The notes under the pieces were generated by a model, which ran no database searches, was not told the origin of the DNA, and saw nothing but the letters and a program-made list of their open reading frames with translations. Made by a program: the position numbers and the translations under genes. Of a DNA stretch of 44,323 nucleotides, positions 1-7,645 are shown one piece after another. The stretch's first letter is position 1; every line of letters begins with the position of its first letter. Source of the stretch: Acidobacteriota bacterium. Its GTDB lineage: Bacteria; Acidobacteriota; Blastocatellia; Pyrinomonadales; Pyrinomonadaceae. Location: assembly GCA_020200155.1 (NCBI GenBank), contig JAIVJG010000001.1, positions 1-44,323 of the forward strand, in the 5' to 3' direction.

Positions 1-157
1 TCAATAATGACGTAGCTGGTTATAATCAGAGTGTCGTTCATGCGTGTCTCCGGTTCGAGTGATCGGTTTGGTCACCATCATTCTCAAACTGAAGCCGCAT
101 GAACGGCAACTAGCAATCAAGGTTTGATTGTAAGTTCTTGATTTTAGGTAGAACCTT

Positions 158-316
158 CTAAGAAGCTGTTTGAAAATTCCAGAATGACCGACTTTCGTCG
201 GATTTTACTGGAAAATTGAGGAGTGATTTTAGTCGCATAGCGTCTCAAGTTCTCAAATTCGCAGTAAAACTGTGTGGACTGGAATCTTCAAAACGAATTT
301 CCAAACAGCTTCTTAG
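158..316. mobile_element. MITE-like inverted-repeat element
   Basis: The 22 bases at 158-179 (beginning CTAAGAAGCTGTTTG) are the reverse complement of 295-316 (ending CAAACAGCTTCTTAG) with one mismatch. The termini carry TA dinucleotides at 159-160 and 314-315, as expected if a short element inserted at a TA site and duplicated it. Without the outermost TA and flanks the element is about 155 bp and has no coding capacity. A short internal hairpin (CCGAC/GTCGG around 188-201) is present. It sits directly against the truncated transposase that follows, so it probably inserted into or next to that gene. Size, inverted repeats and TA flanks fit a miniature inverted-repeat element mobilised by an IS630/IS5-type transposase. 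The family assignment is inference. Confidence 0.65.
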
Positions 317-588
317 GCGAGTGTGTCTTGTTCAGCGATAAAGCCTATGGGGACGCAGAGACGAAACGAGCGTTCGCCGGGCTTGGCACACATCTGATCA
401 CCCCCTACAAGCGAAAGCGCAATAAGCCAAAGACTGCCGCTCCCGCCCTGTGGTCGCGTTTTGTTTCCAGTTTCCGTCAACCGATTGAGAGTTTCTTCGG
501 CTGGTTAATTCAAAAAACGAATATCCAGAATGCTTCGCGGGTGCGTTCAACCAACGGTTTGTTTGTCCATTCCTGGTATCAAGTTTGA
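317..588 (+). pseudogene. DDE transposase, C-terminal fragment
   Basis: The readable part of this frame begins just after the MITE-like element and encodes about 90 residues typical of the C-terminal half of a DDE transposase. It contains LFSDKAYGD, with the second catalytic Asp, and RQPIESFFGWL, with the catalytic Glu, followed by KTNIQNASRVRS and a terminal VHSW where the frame stops at 586-588. The N-terminal half with the first catalytic Asp is absent from the preceding 157 bases. The normal end of such proteins (a further helix after VH) is also missing. It is therefore a decayed insertion-sequence remnant. The start at 274 offered by the reading frame lies inside the MITE-like element and is not meaningful. 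Family (IS982/IS4-like) is uncertain. Confidence 0.6.
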
Positions 589-1179
589 AGTGCAACACGC
601 AAGTGATTGCCAGCACAGAGGTTGCTCGCTTCGCCAAAATCAGCTTCTGTAACGTGCAGAAGCACTTAGGAAAAGAAACGGGGTTGAGCCCGGCACTAAC
701 GCGCTCTTGCACTGTGTTGCACTTACTTGTTGAATCCGCGATTGCTAAGACAACTGCTAAGGCAACCTCGCTGTGGCTTGTTTGCACTTAACTTTCTACT
801 CTTGATTCGCACAAGAAGTATCATTATGCTTAATTCAGCACGAAAAAATATTTTTGTCTAGCCTGTGGATTTCTCTTGCATACCTTACTTTCTTATGCTA
901 GTCTCACGCCCGTTTCACACAGGAGCAATACCTGTAAATTATTGAAAGTAGAACACTTAAAGCAATACTTTAAGTCCACGGTGTATTTCCACAGGGTTGT
1001 GGAAAAAGCTGTGGAAAACTTTTAATCAGTGTGGCTAAGCTGGACTCAGTGAGTTTTTTTGCAACATTTTCCGACAGTGTGTTCAAGGCATAGCTCAAGC
1101 GAACAAGCCTGCGGGTTTGTACTCTTTTGATTCAGCACCAAAATGCTCAAATGATCAATTAACTGAGGACAGGTAAGCT
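589..1179. promoter_or_regulatory. dnaA upstream region (origin part 1)
   Basis: These 591 bases hold no convincing gene. A 68-codon frame at 585-791 has no recognisable content. The stretch from about 800 on is AT-rich and leads into a DnaA-box cluster at 985-1018. A weaker TGTGGATTT sequence occurs at 864-872. It probably contains the dnaA promoter and, together with the dnaA-dnaN spacer, makes the origin bipartite. I could not assign -35/-10 elements with confidence. The dnaA ribosome-binding site is the GAGGA at about 1165-1169. Confidence 0.5.
985..1018. promoter_or_regulatory. DnaA-box cluster upstream of dnaA
   Basis: Three 9-mers close to the DnaA box (TTWTCCACA) lie together: ATTTCCACA at 985-993 on the + strand, and TGTGGAAAA at 998-1006 and 1010-1018, which are TTTTCCACA on the - strand. 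They are 160-190 bp before the dnaA start, a position typical both for autoregulation of dnaA and for the first half of a bipartite oriC. Confidence 0.75.
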
Positions 1180-2646
1180 ATGAGTACAATATCCGAGAGT
1201 CGAATTTGGGATAACATTCTTCACGCCGTCGAAAAGCGGCTCAATCGTCAGAGCTTCGACACTTGGATTCGTCCCATACATTTTGATGGTTGTGATGAAT
1301 CTGGGCAAGTGCTTCATTTGCGTGCCCCTAACCAAGTTGTCAAAGATTGGGTCAGTTCCAATTATTCAGACGTTCTTGATGCCTCATTGGATGAGTTGAA
1401 TCTGTCGACTTACCATGTTGATTGGACGGTAGAGGAGAATACTCAGGTTTCAAATTTAATCAGAAACGAGCATGACGAGGAATCAACGGCTTTCGCATTA
1501 AACGGGAAAACTAATTTTGATAAAGGTAATGGCAAGGCCTCAAGCCTTTTTTCGCTCTTGGAAGCTGCTGAATCAGATGGACTCACACCCGGTGCAACAA
1601 CATTCGTAGACATTGAGCCATTAGAGCTCTCGCTCAATCCCAAATGCTCTTTCAATACGTTCGTAGTTGGCTCATGCAATCAGTTTGCACATGCTGCTGC
1701 ACTGGCAGTAGCGGAGGCACCTGGCAAAACTTATAACCCATTATATGTTTATGGAGGAGTTGGCCTCGGCAAAACTCACCTGATGCACGCCATCGGCCAT
1801 TCTATCAAGGAGCGGAATCGTTATCTGCGGCTCTCCTATATATCTGCCGAAAAGTTCATGAATGAACTGATTAATGCGATTCGCTATGATAAGACGCAGA
1901 CTTTTCGTGAAAAATATCGCTCAATTGATGTGCTCTTAATGGATGATATTCAATTCATGGCCGGTAAAGAGCGCACGCAAGAGGAGTTTTTCCATACGTT
2001 CAACGCACTTTATGACGGACAGAAACAAATTGTTATCAGCTCGGACTGCCCTCCGCGCGAGATTCCTACCTTGGAAGAGAGGCTCCACTCACGGTTCGAG
2101 TGGGGACTGATTGCGGATATTGAGCCACCTGATTTGGAAACAAAAGTGGCGATCCTTAAACGCAAAGCTGACTTGGACGGGGTTGTGCTGCCTGATGACG
2201 TCGCGTTTTTTATCGCTGGTAAGGTCAAGAGCAACATACGCGAACTGGAAGGGTCGCTCGTTCGACTGGTAGCAATTTCTTCCCTCCGAGGTCTTCCTAT
2301 TTCCAAGATGCTCGCGCAAGACGCCATTCGCAATATTGCGGAGAATGACCAACCTGCTGGTATTACCCTTGAGCAGATACAAAGGACGGTGGCGGCACAT
2401 TATCGTCTGAGGGTTGACGATCTAAAGTCGAAAAACAATGCACGGCAAATTGCAGTACCGCGTCAAGTAGCAATGTATCTTTGTAAACGTCTCACAAAGC
2501 ACAGTTTTCCCGAAATCGGGCGGGAGTTCGGAGGCAAGCACCACACAACAGTTATTCACTCTGTAGAGAAGATCGAAGGGCTGGTTTCAAAGGATCAGAA
2601 TTTCCACAGGGTTGTTAGTGACCTTATGGACAATCTTTGCAAGTAG
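1180..2646 (+). CDS. dnaA: Chromosomal replication initiator protein DnaA
   Basis: DnaA binds DnaA boxes at oriC, oligomerises with ATP and melts the origin, then helps load the DnaB helicase. The 488-residue protein has the full architecture. Domain I (about 1-85) includes the SFDTWIRPI region. A variable linker follows (about 90-145). The AAA+ domain has Walker [11 protein letters not shown] at 191-200 and Walker [10 protein letters not shown] at 251-259. The C-terminal domain IV carries the DnaA signature with [14 protein letters not shown] near residue 450-470. Length is normal for the family. The ATG at 1180 is preceded by GAGGACAGGT, a good ribosome-binding site. It is flanked on both sides by DnaA boxes and is followed by the main origin and dnaN, the classic arrangement. 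Identity is secure. Confidence 0.98.
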   Translation: MSTISESRIWDNILHAVEKRLNRQSFDTWIRPIHFDGCDESGQVLHLRAPNQVVKDWVSSNYSDVLDASLDELNLSTYHVDWTVEENTQVSNLIRNEHDEESTAFALNGKTNFDKGNGKASSLFSLLEAAESDGLTPGATTFVDIEPLELSLNPKCSFNTFVVGSCNQFAHAAALAVAEAPGKTYNPLYVYGGVGLGKTHLMHAIGHSIKERNRYLRLSYISAEKFMNELINAIRYDKTQTFREKYRSIDVLLMDDIQFMAGKERTQEEFFHTFNALYDGQKQIVISSDCPPREIPTLEERLHSRFEWGLIADIEPPDLETKVAILKRKADLDGVVLPDDVAFFIAGKVKSNIRELEGSLVRLVAISSLRGLPISKMLAQDAIRNIAENDQPAGITLEQIQRTVAAHYRLRVDDLKSKNNARQIAVPRQVAMYLCKRLTKHSFPEIGREFGGKHHTTVIHSVEKIEGLVSKDQNFHRVVSDLMDNLCK

Positions 2647-2726
2647 TTAGGCCGCCTTCTGATTGAAAAGATTTCCACAGCCCAATTATTTGATTAGTTA
2701 GTTAAAATCATATATTTAACTGAAAG

Positions 2727-2901
2727 TTTTCCACATTTCCACAGGTGTGTGCTTTATAGGGCCTGTGGAAATGTGGAAAACTTCTCCGTTTCAGTTTTTT
2801 TCCACAAAATATCAAAGTTTTCCACAGTGTTTTCCACATGGGCTGTGGAAAACAAGTCTATTGATTATAATAATAAAGCCACTTTTCCACATTTCCACAG
2901 G
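2727..2901. repeat. Triplicated 19-bp double DnaA-box element
   Basis: The 19-mer TTTTCCACATTTCCACAGG occurs exactly at 2727-2745 and 2883-2901. Its exact reverse complement lies at 2762-2780. Each copy consists of two DnaA boxes sharing one base and ending in GG. The first two copies form a perfect inverted repeat with a 16-base spacer. The third copy is adjacent to the trinucleotide repeat of the unwinding region. Single boxes of the same type fill the space between. Confidence 0.9.
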
Positions 2902-2940
2902 CACTACTACTACTACTAGATATATTAATAAGGTATTTAA
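2900..2940. promoter_or_regulatory. DnaA-trio and AT-rich unwinding element
   Basis: Immediately after the last double DnaA box come GG (2900-2901), five consecutive CTA triplets at 2904-2918 (TAG on the complementary strand, read 3'-GAT-5'), and the AT-rich stretch 2919-2940. This is the order described for the basal unwinding system of Bacillus-type origins: DnaA boxes, GC spacer, DnaA-trios, AT-rich DNA. It marks the likely site where the strands first open. Confidence 0.82.
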
Positions 2941-3031
2941 TTAGAGTAAGTATTAGAAAAGTAAGTGGTATTTATTCTACAATCTCTACCATTCTAGATG
3001 CAGCTCTAATCGCTCTATAAGGAGTTTGAAA

Positions 3032-4144
3032 ATGGATTTTGTCATTAGCAAAAACGCTCTCCAGAAAGAACTGGGATTTGTTCAAGGCACAGTAGAGAAG
3101 AAGAACACCATTCCGGCTTTATCGAACATACTCATTGAGTCTGTGGGTGAAGGCACGATTCGCATAATCGGCACGGACATGGATGTAACCCTCCGTTGCG
3201 AGACAGAGGCGGAAATCAAAACTCCCGGCTGGATGTGTGTAAGTGCGCGTAAACTTTTCGAGATTACGCGCGTGCTTCCAGATTCCTCAGTAAGTTTTCG
3301 TAAAGAAGAAAACAATTGGGTATCAGTCAAGTGCGAGCGTTCTAGCTTCCGCATTGCGGGCATTGAACGCGAAAGTTTTCCGGAAGTGCCTAGCTTCAAG
3401 ACGGCCACGGTGAAACTATCTGCAAATATTTTCAAGACATTTATTGATCGAACAATTTTCGCAATCACACTGGAAGAGTCTCGCTATACGCTGTCGGGTG
3501 CAAAGTTTATACTCAATAATTCGGGAGCCAAAATGGTGACGACGGATGGTCATCGCTTGGCTTATATCGAACGTCAAGACCTCGGGGGTAACGCACCGAA
3601 AGAGGGTATAGAAGCTCTCATACCTCGGAAAACGCTCGCCGAGTTGACTAAACTGATGACCTCTCAGGAAGGAGAGATTGGTCTCGGTGCTGATGAAAAT
3701 CATATCTATTTTGAAGTCGGCCCACGGCTTCTCATTTCTCGCACGCTCGCCGGTCAGTTTCCAAATTACGAAATGGTCATGCCCAAAGGAAACGACAAGA
3801 GAGTTGAGTTTGATTCGGTGCTATTGGGGCAAGCCATTCGGCGCGTCGCTCTGATGGCCGACGACCGTTCACATGCTGTTCGTTTTCACCTTGTGCCTGG
3901 CAGTTTGCACATCAGTTCACAGACTGCCGAAGAGGGTGAAGCGCGAGAGACTATTGCCACTGAGTATAACGGAGGTGAGATTGAGATCGGCTTTAATGCC
4001 ACTTATCTTCAAGATTTCCTGAATGCCATGAACGATAGTGCGGTCGCCTTTGAGTTCAAGGACGGTAATTCACAGGCTCAGCTAAAGCCGACTTCGGATG
4101 ATGGCTATGATTATAGATATGTCATAATGCCGATGCGCATTTGA
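3032..4144 (+). CDS. dnaN: DNA polymerase III beta subunit (sliding clamp)
   Basis: The beta clamp is a ring-shaped dimer that encircles DNA and holds the replicative polymerase on it. The 370-residue protein shows the three-domain clamp pattern: MDFVISKNALQKELGFVQG at the N terminus, LSGAKFILNNSGAKMVTTDGHRLAY at the start of domain 2, and the conserved C-terminal YDYRYVIMPMRI. ATG 3032 is chosen because AAGGAG at 3019-3024 lies seven bases before it; a TTG two codons earlier would sit on the Shine-Dalgarno. It follows oriC directly and presumably shares control with dnaA. The usual next genes, recF and gyrB, are not here; a terminator and rpmH follow. Confidence 0.97.
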   Translation: MDFVISKNALQKELGFVQGTVEKKNTIPALSNILIESVGEGTIRIIGTDMDVTLRCETEAEIKTPGWMCVSARKLFEITRVLPDSSVSFRKEENNWVSVKCERSSFRIAGIERESFPEVPSFKTATVKLSANIFKTFIDRTIFAITLEESRYTLSGAKFILNNSGAKMVTTDGHRLAYIERQDLGGNAPKEGIEALIPRKTLAELTKLMTSQEGEIGLGADENHIYFEVGPRLLISRTLAGQFPNYEMVMPKGNDKRVEFDSVLLGQAIRRVALMADDRSHAVRFHLVPGSLHISSQTAEEGEARETIATEYNGGEIEIGFNATYLQDFLNAMNDSAVAFEFKDGNSQAQLKPTSDDGYDYRYVIMPMRI

Positions 4145-4259
4145 TAAAAATTCGGGGTAGTAGCTCACAATAGGGTGAGCGTATGATCGTTATTGTAACG
4201 GTCAATAAAGAGGCGCAAATATGCCTCGTGCATCTGTGATGACTCTGAAGGTGAGGGAT

Positions 4260-4295
4260 GGCAGGGAAACGACTTCCTGCCTTTTCCTTTTTCTG
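4260..4295 (+). terminator. Rho-independent terminator after dnaN
   Basis: GGCAGG at 4260-4265 pairs with CCTGCC at 4276-4281; flanking GA/TT can extend the stem. It is followed by TTTTCCTTTTTCT. This is a plausible intrinsic terminator separating dnaN from the rpmH-rnpA transcription unit that begins about 100 bp further on. Confidence 0.7.
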
Positions 4296-4399
4296 TTGAA
4301 CATTGTAAATGACCCACTACCAATCAGCCGCTTGGCTTGACAGAAGTATATCCAAAAGATAGTCTTACGATTTTCGTTTCAAGGAGAAATTTACGAACA

Positions 4400-4546
4400 A
4401 TGCCTAAGCGGACATTTCAGCCAAATAATCGTCGTCGAGCAAAGACCCATGGGTTCCGAGCACGCATGGCAACAAAGAGTGGACGCCTGGTTCTTCAGAG
4501 GCGTCGGGCGAAGGGTCGTAAGCGTTTAACACCTTCACACTATTAG
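4400..4546 (+). CDS. rpmH: 50S ribosomal protein L34
   Basis: L34 is a small basic protein of the large ribosomal subunit. The 48-residue product starts [20 protein letters not shown] and contains [20 protein letters not shown], the complete family signature. The ATG at 4400 is used because family members begin MKRT/MPKRT and AAGGAG lies at 4381-4386. The in-frame codons further upstream, from 4337, do not encode L34 sequence. It is followed after 13 bases by rnpA, the almost universal pairing. In many bacteria this block points away from dnaA; here it runs in the same direction downstream of dnaN. Confidence 0.97.
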   Translation: MPKRTFQPNNRRRAKTHGFRARMATKSGRLVLQRRRAKGRKRLTPSHY

Positions 4547-4559
4547 GACGGAGTTTTCA

Positions 4560-4943
4560 TTGCTTGGAACCACGCGTCTACGTAATGCTGCTGAATTTCG
4601 TTCAGTTTACGTGACTGGGAAACGTTATGACGGCCATTTTATAACCATCTTTATGTTAAGTAATGACTTAAACCAACACCGATTGGGCATCACTACCTCG
4701 CGTAAAATGGCTAAAAATTCGGTTGACCGGAATCGATCTAAACGTCTTCTACGCGAGACTTTCCGTTTGAGTCACTCTGCGCTTATGGGTTTGCAGGGGA
4801 AATATGATTGGGTTTTTAACGCGAGGCGTTCATTGCTTGAAGTGAAAGTTATATCTCCATTGGAGGAGTTTCAGGAGATTATCGCTCGCATAAAGAGGTC
4901 GGAGCATCTTTCTTCCAGCGAATCTTGCATCAAAGAGCGGTGA
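4560..4943 (+). CDS. rnpA: Ribonuclease P protein component
   Basis: RnpA is the protein cofactor of RNase P, which trims the 5' leader of tRNA precursors. The 127-residue protein has the conserved core [26 protein letters not shown] at about 46-71, including the RNR basic motif that contacts the RNA, and an FNARR segment typical of the family. Translation appears to start at TTG 4560, thirteen bases after the rpmH stop, with GGACGGAG just upstream. No ATG precedes the conserved region. It overlaps the next gene, yidD, at its stop codon. Confidence 0.95.
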   Translation: MLGTTRLRNAAEFRSVYVTGKRYDGHFITIFMLSNDLNQHRLGITTSRKMAKNSVDRNRSKRLLRETFRLSHSALMGLQGKYDWVFNARRSLLEVKVISPLEEFQEIIARIKRSEHLSSSESCIKER

Positions 4944-5149
4944 AAAAACTCATCGTGACGACACTGCGTTTTTACAAAGAGGCTGTTTCACCTCTGCTTC
5001 CCCCTGCCTGCCGTTTTATACCCACTTGTTCTGAATATATGATGGAGGCAGTTGAACGATATGGCGTTATGCGCGGGGGCTGGATGGGAGTTCGCCGCAT
5101 TTTACGCTGTCATCCTTTTCACACGGGGGGATATGATCCAGTCAGATAA
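4940..5149 (+). CDS. yidD: Membrane protein insertion efficiency factor YidD
   Basis: YidD is a small membrane-associated protein that assists YidC-dependent insertion of inner-membrane proteins. The product of about 69 residues contains the family core: [31 protein letters not shown], a [15 protein letters not shown] stretch and GGYDPV, with three conserved cysteines. I place the start at GTG 4940, whose GTGA overlaps the rnpA stop, giving [16 protein letters not shown] at 4925 would add five residues. It is translationally coupled to rnpA and precedes yidC, as in most bacteria. Confidence 0.93.
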   Translation: MKKLIVTTLRFYKEAVSPLLPPACRFIPTCSEYMMEAVERYGVMRGGWMGVRRILRCHPFHTGGYDPVR

Positions 5150-5209
5150 ATTTGTGGTCGCATAGTTTTTTTTGACCCCTAGAGCACTCTGCGCTTGATC
5201 GTGAATTAA

Positions 5210-7069
5210 ATGGAACAGAAGCGTCTTTTACTGGCATTTTTACTTTCTGCGATCATTCTTTTTGGATGGAGTTATTTTTTCCCCTTCGTTCGTCCACAGC
5301 AAAATAACAGTGATTCCTCGCAGCAGATTATTGAAAGTACACCGACTCCGGAGAACTCTCCTCAAATTATTTCCCAAACACCGCTAAATGAAGGTATCGC
5401 GCCTTCTCTTGATGATATTCCCCGACGAGCATTGACGATTTCCTCTCCACTTTACGAGGTGGCGCTGGATAGTCGTGGTGCGGTCGCAACTAGCTGGATA
5501 ATAAAGCGCAATAAGGACAATGCTGGGGTGGGCAAACCTCTTTATTCCATTGCCAGCACAAAAGACAATCTCCAACCCCTGCAACTTATTTCACCGCATG
5601 GACTTGAGCAGGGGAATGCCCCTCTCCGTTTAGTGGTAGGGCGGGATGATCTGGATTCAGCTCTTTCGAGTAGAAACTTCCAGATCGCCGGCATTGAAGG
5701 CGAGGATTCAAATCCCCGCTTAGAAATCAAATCAGGCGAGCAAAAATTGGTGGAATTCAGGCTGGCTGATCCGGTGACGGGGCTTAATGTAGTCAAACGT
5801 CTAACATTTGATGCCGACCATTATACAGTCAAGTTAGAAACAAAAATTTCTCAAAATAATCAGCCTGTTCCCAATGCAAAAATTACAATCGGCCCAAGTA
5901 TCGGCGATCAGGGAGTTCCTCGCTATACATTTTATTCCGTAGCGCCAGAAGCCATAGCTATGGTCGGAGACAAGCCGCTAAGACTTAGTGCTTCGGATAT
6001 TGACACCAATAAAGACAGCCCGCACAAAAATGCTGTGAATGGCCCGGTTCAGTGGGCTGCTATTGGCGATACTTACTTCGCGATGGTATTTGTTCTTTCG
6101 CAGCCAGTTGCCGGTTTAGAGTACAGGACTGTTAAATATCCCTATCCTAATGAGTCCCAAAAGACGGAAGAGAGATATCTTATAACGGGTTACGTTCCCG
6201 TTTCATCAGACGGCTCGCCGATGTATTTGTACACCGGCCCTAAAGATCACGATCAACTTCAAAAGACAAATGAAGAGATTAGCGGCTATCTGTCTGGTCG
6301 GCAGATAGATCTCGAAGGATTGATTAACTACGGATGGTTGAAGGCAGTCACGCGACCGCTGGCTGCTCCAATTCTCTGGTCAATCAAACTTCTTAATACT
6401 GTGACAGGAAGCTACGGTCTCGCAATAATTCTCTTTACTATAGTTATTTACACGCTTTTCTTCCCTCTCAAATGGCGATCCTCCAAGTCAATGAAGAAGG
6501 CTCAAAAACTTGCGCCTCGTATGAAGGAGTTACAAGAGAAAATCAAGGGGATGAAGCAGAATGATCCGCGCTTAAAAGACTTACAAATGGAGCAGTTGCG
6601 TTTGATGAAAGAGGGCAATCCGCTCGGTGGATGTTTGCCACTTTTAATTCAAATGCCGTTCTTGATTGCTCTTTATAGCGCAATTACGATTTCGATAGAT
6701 TTCCGCCAATCCTCGTTCCTGTGGATGCCTGATCTTTCTGCCGCCGATCCTTATCGTCTGCTGCCGATATTAATGGCCGGTTCGATGGTTGTATTACAGT
6801 TGATTACGCCGGCCCCTTCCGCTGACCCACTCCAGCGTAAAATGATGGCAGTTGTAATGCCTGCCATGATGCTGTATATCATGTGGAGTGCTCCAGCCGG
6901 CCTGCTTGTTTACTGGCTTGTAGGCAATTTAGTAGGGTTCGGCCAGCAAGTCCTTATAAATCGTCTTGTCAAGTCAGAGGATGACAAGGAACAACAGCCC
7001 CCAGAGAAAACTGGGGCAGGCACGCGCTCTAAGAAAAATTTGAATGAGGCTCGCGTATCGCAGGCTTAG
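5210..7069 (+). CDS. yidC: Membrane protein insertase YidC
   Basis: YidC inserts and folds inner-membrane proteins, alone or with Sec. The 619-residue protein has an N-terminal transmembrane anchor (about 4-24), a large periplasmic P1 domain (about 60-370) and the conserved Oxa1-like insertase core from about 375. The core includes GGCLPLLIQMPFLIALYSAI, several hydrophobic segments, and APAGLLVYWLVGNLVGFGQQ near 565-585. The tail is charged (ending near KSKKNLNEARVSQA). Length and domain order match Gram-negative YidC. ATG 5210 directly precedes the anchor. Neighbours rnpA, yidD and jag support the call. Confidence 0.97.
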   Translation: MEQKRLLLAFLLSAIILFGWSYFFPFVRPQQNNSDSSQQIIESTPTPENSPQIISQTPLNEGIAPSLDDIPRRALTISSPLYEVALDSRGAVATSWIIKRNKDNAGVGKPLYSIASTKDNLQPLQLISPHGLEQGNAPLRLVVGRDDLDSALSSRNFQIAGIEGEDSNPRLEIKSGEQKLVEFRLADPVTGLNVVKRLTFDADHYTVKLETKISQNNQPVPNAKITIGPSIGDQGVPRYTFYSVAPEAIAMVGDKPLRLSASDIDTNKDSPHKNAVNGPVQWAAIGDTYFAMVFVLSQPVAGLEYRTVKYPYPNESQKTEERYLITGYVPVSSDGSPMYLYTGPKDHDQLQKTNEEISGYLSGRQIDLEGLINYGWLKAVTRPLAAPILWSIKLLNTVTGSYGLAIILFTIVIYTLFFPLKWRSSKSMKKAQKLAPRMKELQEKIKGMKQNDPRLKDLQMEQLRLMKEGNPLGGCLPLLIQMPFLIALYSAITISIDFRQSSFLWMPDLSAADPYRLLPILMAGSMVVLQLITPAPSADPLQRKMMAVVMPAMMLYIMWSAPAGLLVYWLVGNLVGFGQQVLINRLVKSEDDKEQQPPEKTGAGTRSKKNLNEARVSQA

Positions 7070-7077
7070 CTCAGGTT

Positions 7078-7578
7078 TTGATTCGAGCGCTAAATTACAA
7101 AGTTTTTCGCGAAATGAAAGAAGTTTACGAACAAGCTCAAAATTTTCTTGATAGTGTTTTTGCACATGCCGGCCTCGATGTATCTGTAACGGCAGATCCA
7201 TCTGAACAGGGCTGTGTTTTGAGTGCTGTTGGCTCGGACGCGATGCTGCTTAGGAGCGATGGCGGCGAGTTGTTGGATGCAGTCGAGCACATAGTCAATC
7301 AGTCATTCATACGTAAACTTGACCAGGGTGAGCGTTTCATCTGCGATGTTGATAGCTTCCGTGCGATGCGTGAAACTGAATTACGTGCCATGTCACGTCA
7401 TGCTGCCGAGCGGGTACGCTCAACCGGTGTTCCTTTCGTCTTTGGCCCGATGAATGCAAATGAGCGTCGAGTTATTCATCTTGAACTAGCCGAAGACGAA
7501 GAGTTGCACACAGAATCTGTGGGCGAAGGAAATGCGCGGCGGCTCAAAGTGAGTTTGAAGAGCGCAGCAAAACACTAA
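7078..7578 (+). CDS. jag: RNA-binding protein Jag/KhpB (KH-R3H)
   Basis: This protein belongs to the KH-R3H RNA-binding family encoded next to yidC in most bacteria; in Firmicutes it affects cell elongation and division. Of up to 166 residues, the first half forms a KH-like domain (about 15-85). The second half carries an R3H-type helix with RAMRETELRAMSRHAAERV and FVFGPMNANERRVIHLEL near 100-145, where family members show PM.A.ERR.IH. The extra N-terminal Jag-N domain is absent, making it a short form. The start is uncertain: TTG 7078 has only a weak upstream signal, and ATG 7114 gives 154 residues beginning MKEVYEQAQNFL. Confidence 0.88.
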   Translation: MIRALNYKVFREMKEVYEQAQNFLDSVFAHAGLDVSVTADPSEQGCVLSAVGSDAMLLRSDGGELLDAVEHIVNQSFIRKLDQGERFICDVDSFRAMRETELRAMSRHAAERVRSTGVPFVFGPMNANERRVIHLELAEDEELHTESVGEGNARRLKVSLKSAAKH

Positions 7579-7645
7579 AATTTTCTCCCATGCCACGGCC
7601 TTTTCCTGCTTTCTTCCCTTTCTAAGCGCGGCTTTTCTTTGAGAA

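Larger units (their letters stand above)
2647..2945. other. oriC: Replication origin oriC (dnaA-dnaN spacer)
   Basis: The spacer contains at least eleven 9-mers of the TTTTCCACA/ATTTCCACA type. On the + strand they are at 2671-2679, 2727-2735, 2735-2743, 2798-2806, 2818-2826, 2830-2838, 2883-2891 and 2891-2899. On the - strand they are at 2764-2772, 2772-2780 and 2844-2852. The cluster ends in a GG dinucleotide, a CTA trinucleotide run and an AT-rich segment, the layout of a bacterial basal origin unwinding system. A nominal 65-codon frame at 2747-2944 is built of these repeats and is not a gene. Confidence 0.93.

Noticed and set aside
398-791. Open frames on the - strand (398-787) and + strand (585-791) next to the transposase remnant
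   Set aside because: The - frame is a shadow of the transposase fragment, and the + frame has no family resemblance, no ribosome-binding site and lies in decayed mobile DNA.
2904-2918. CTA repeat as a simple microsatellite
   Set aside because: Its position directly after a DnaA-box pair and before an AT-rich stretch fits a functional origin element better than random slippage.
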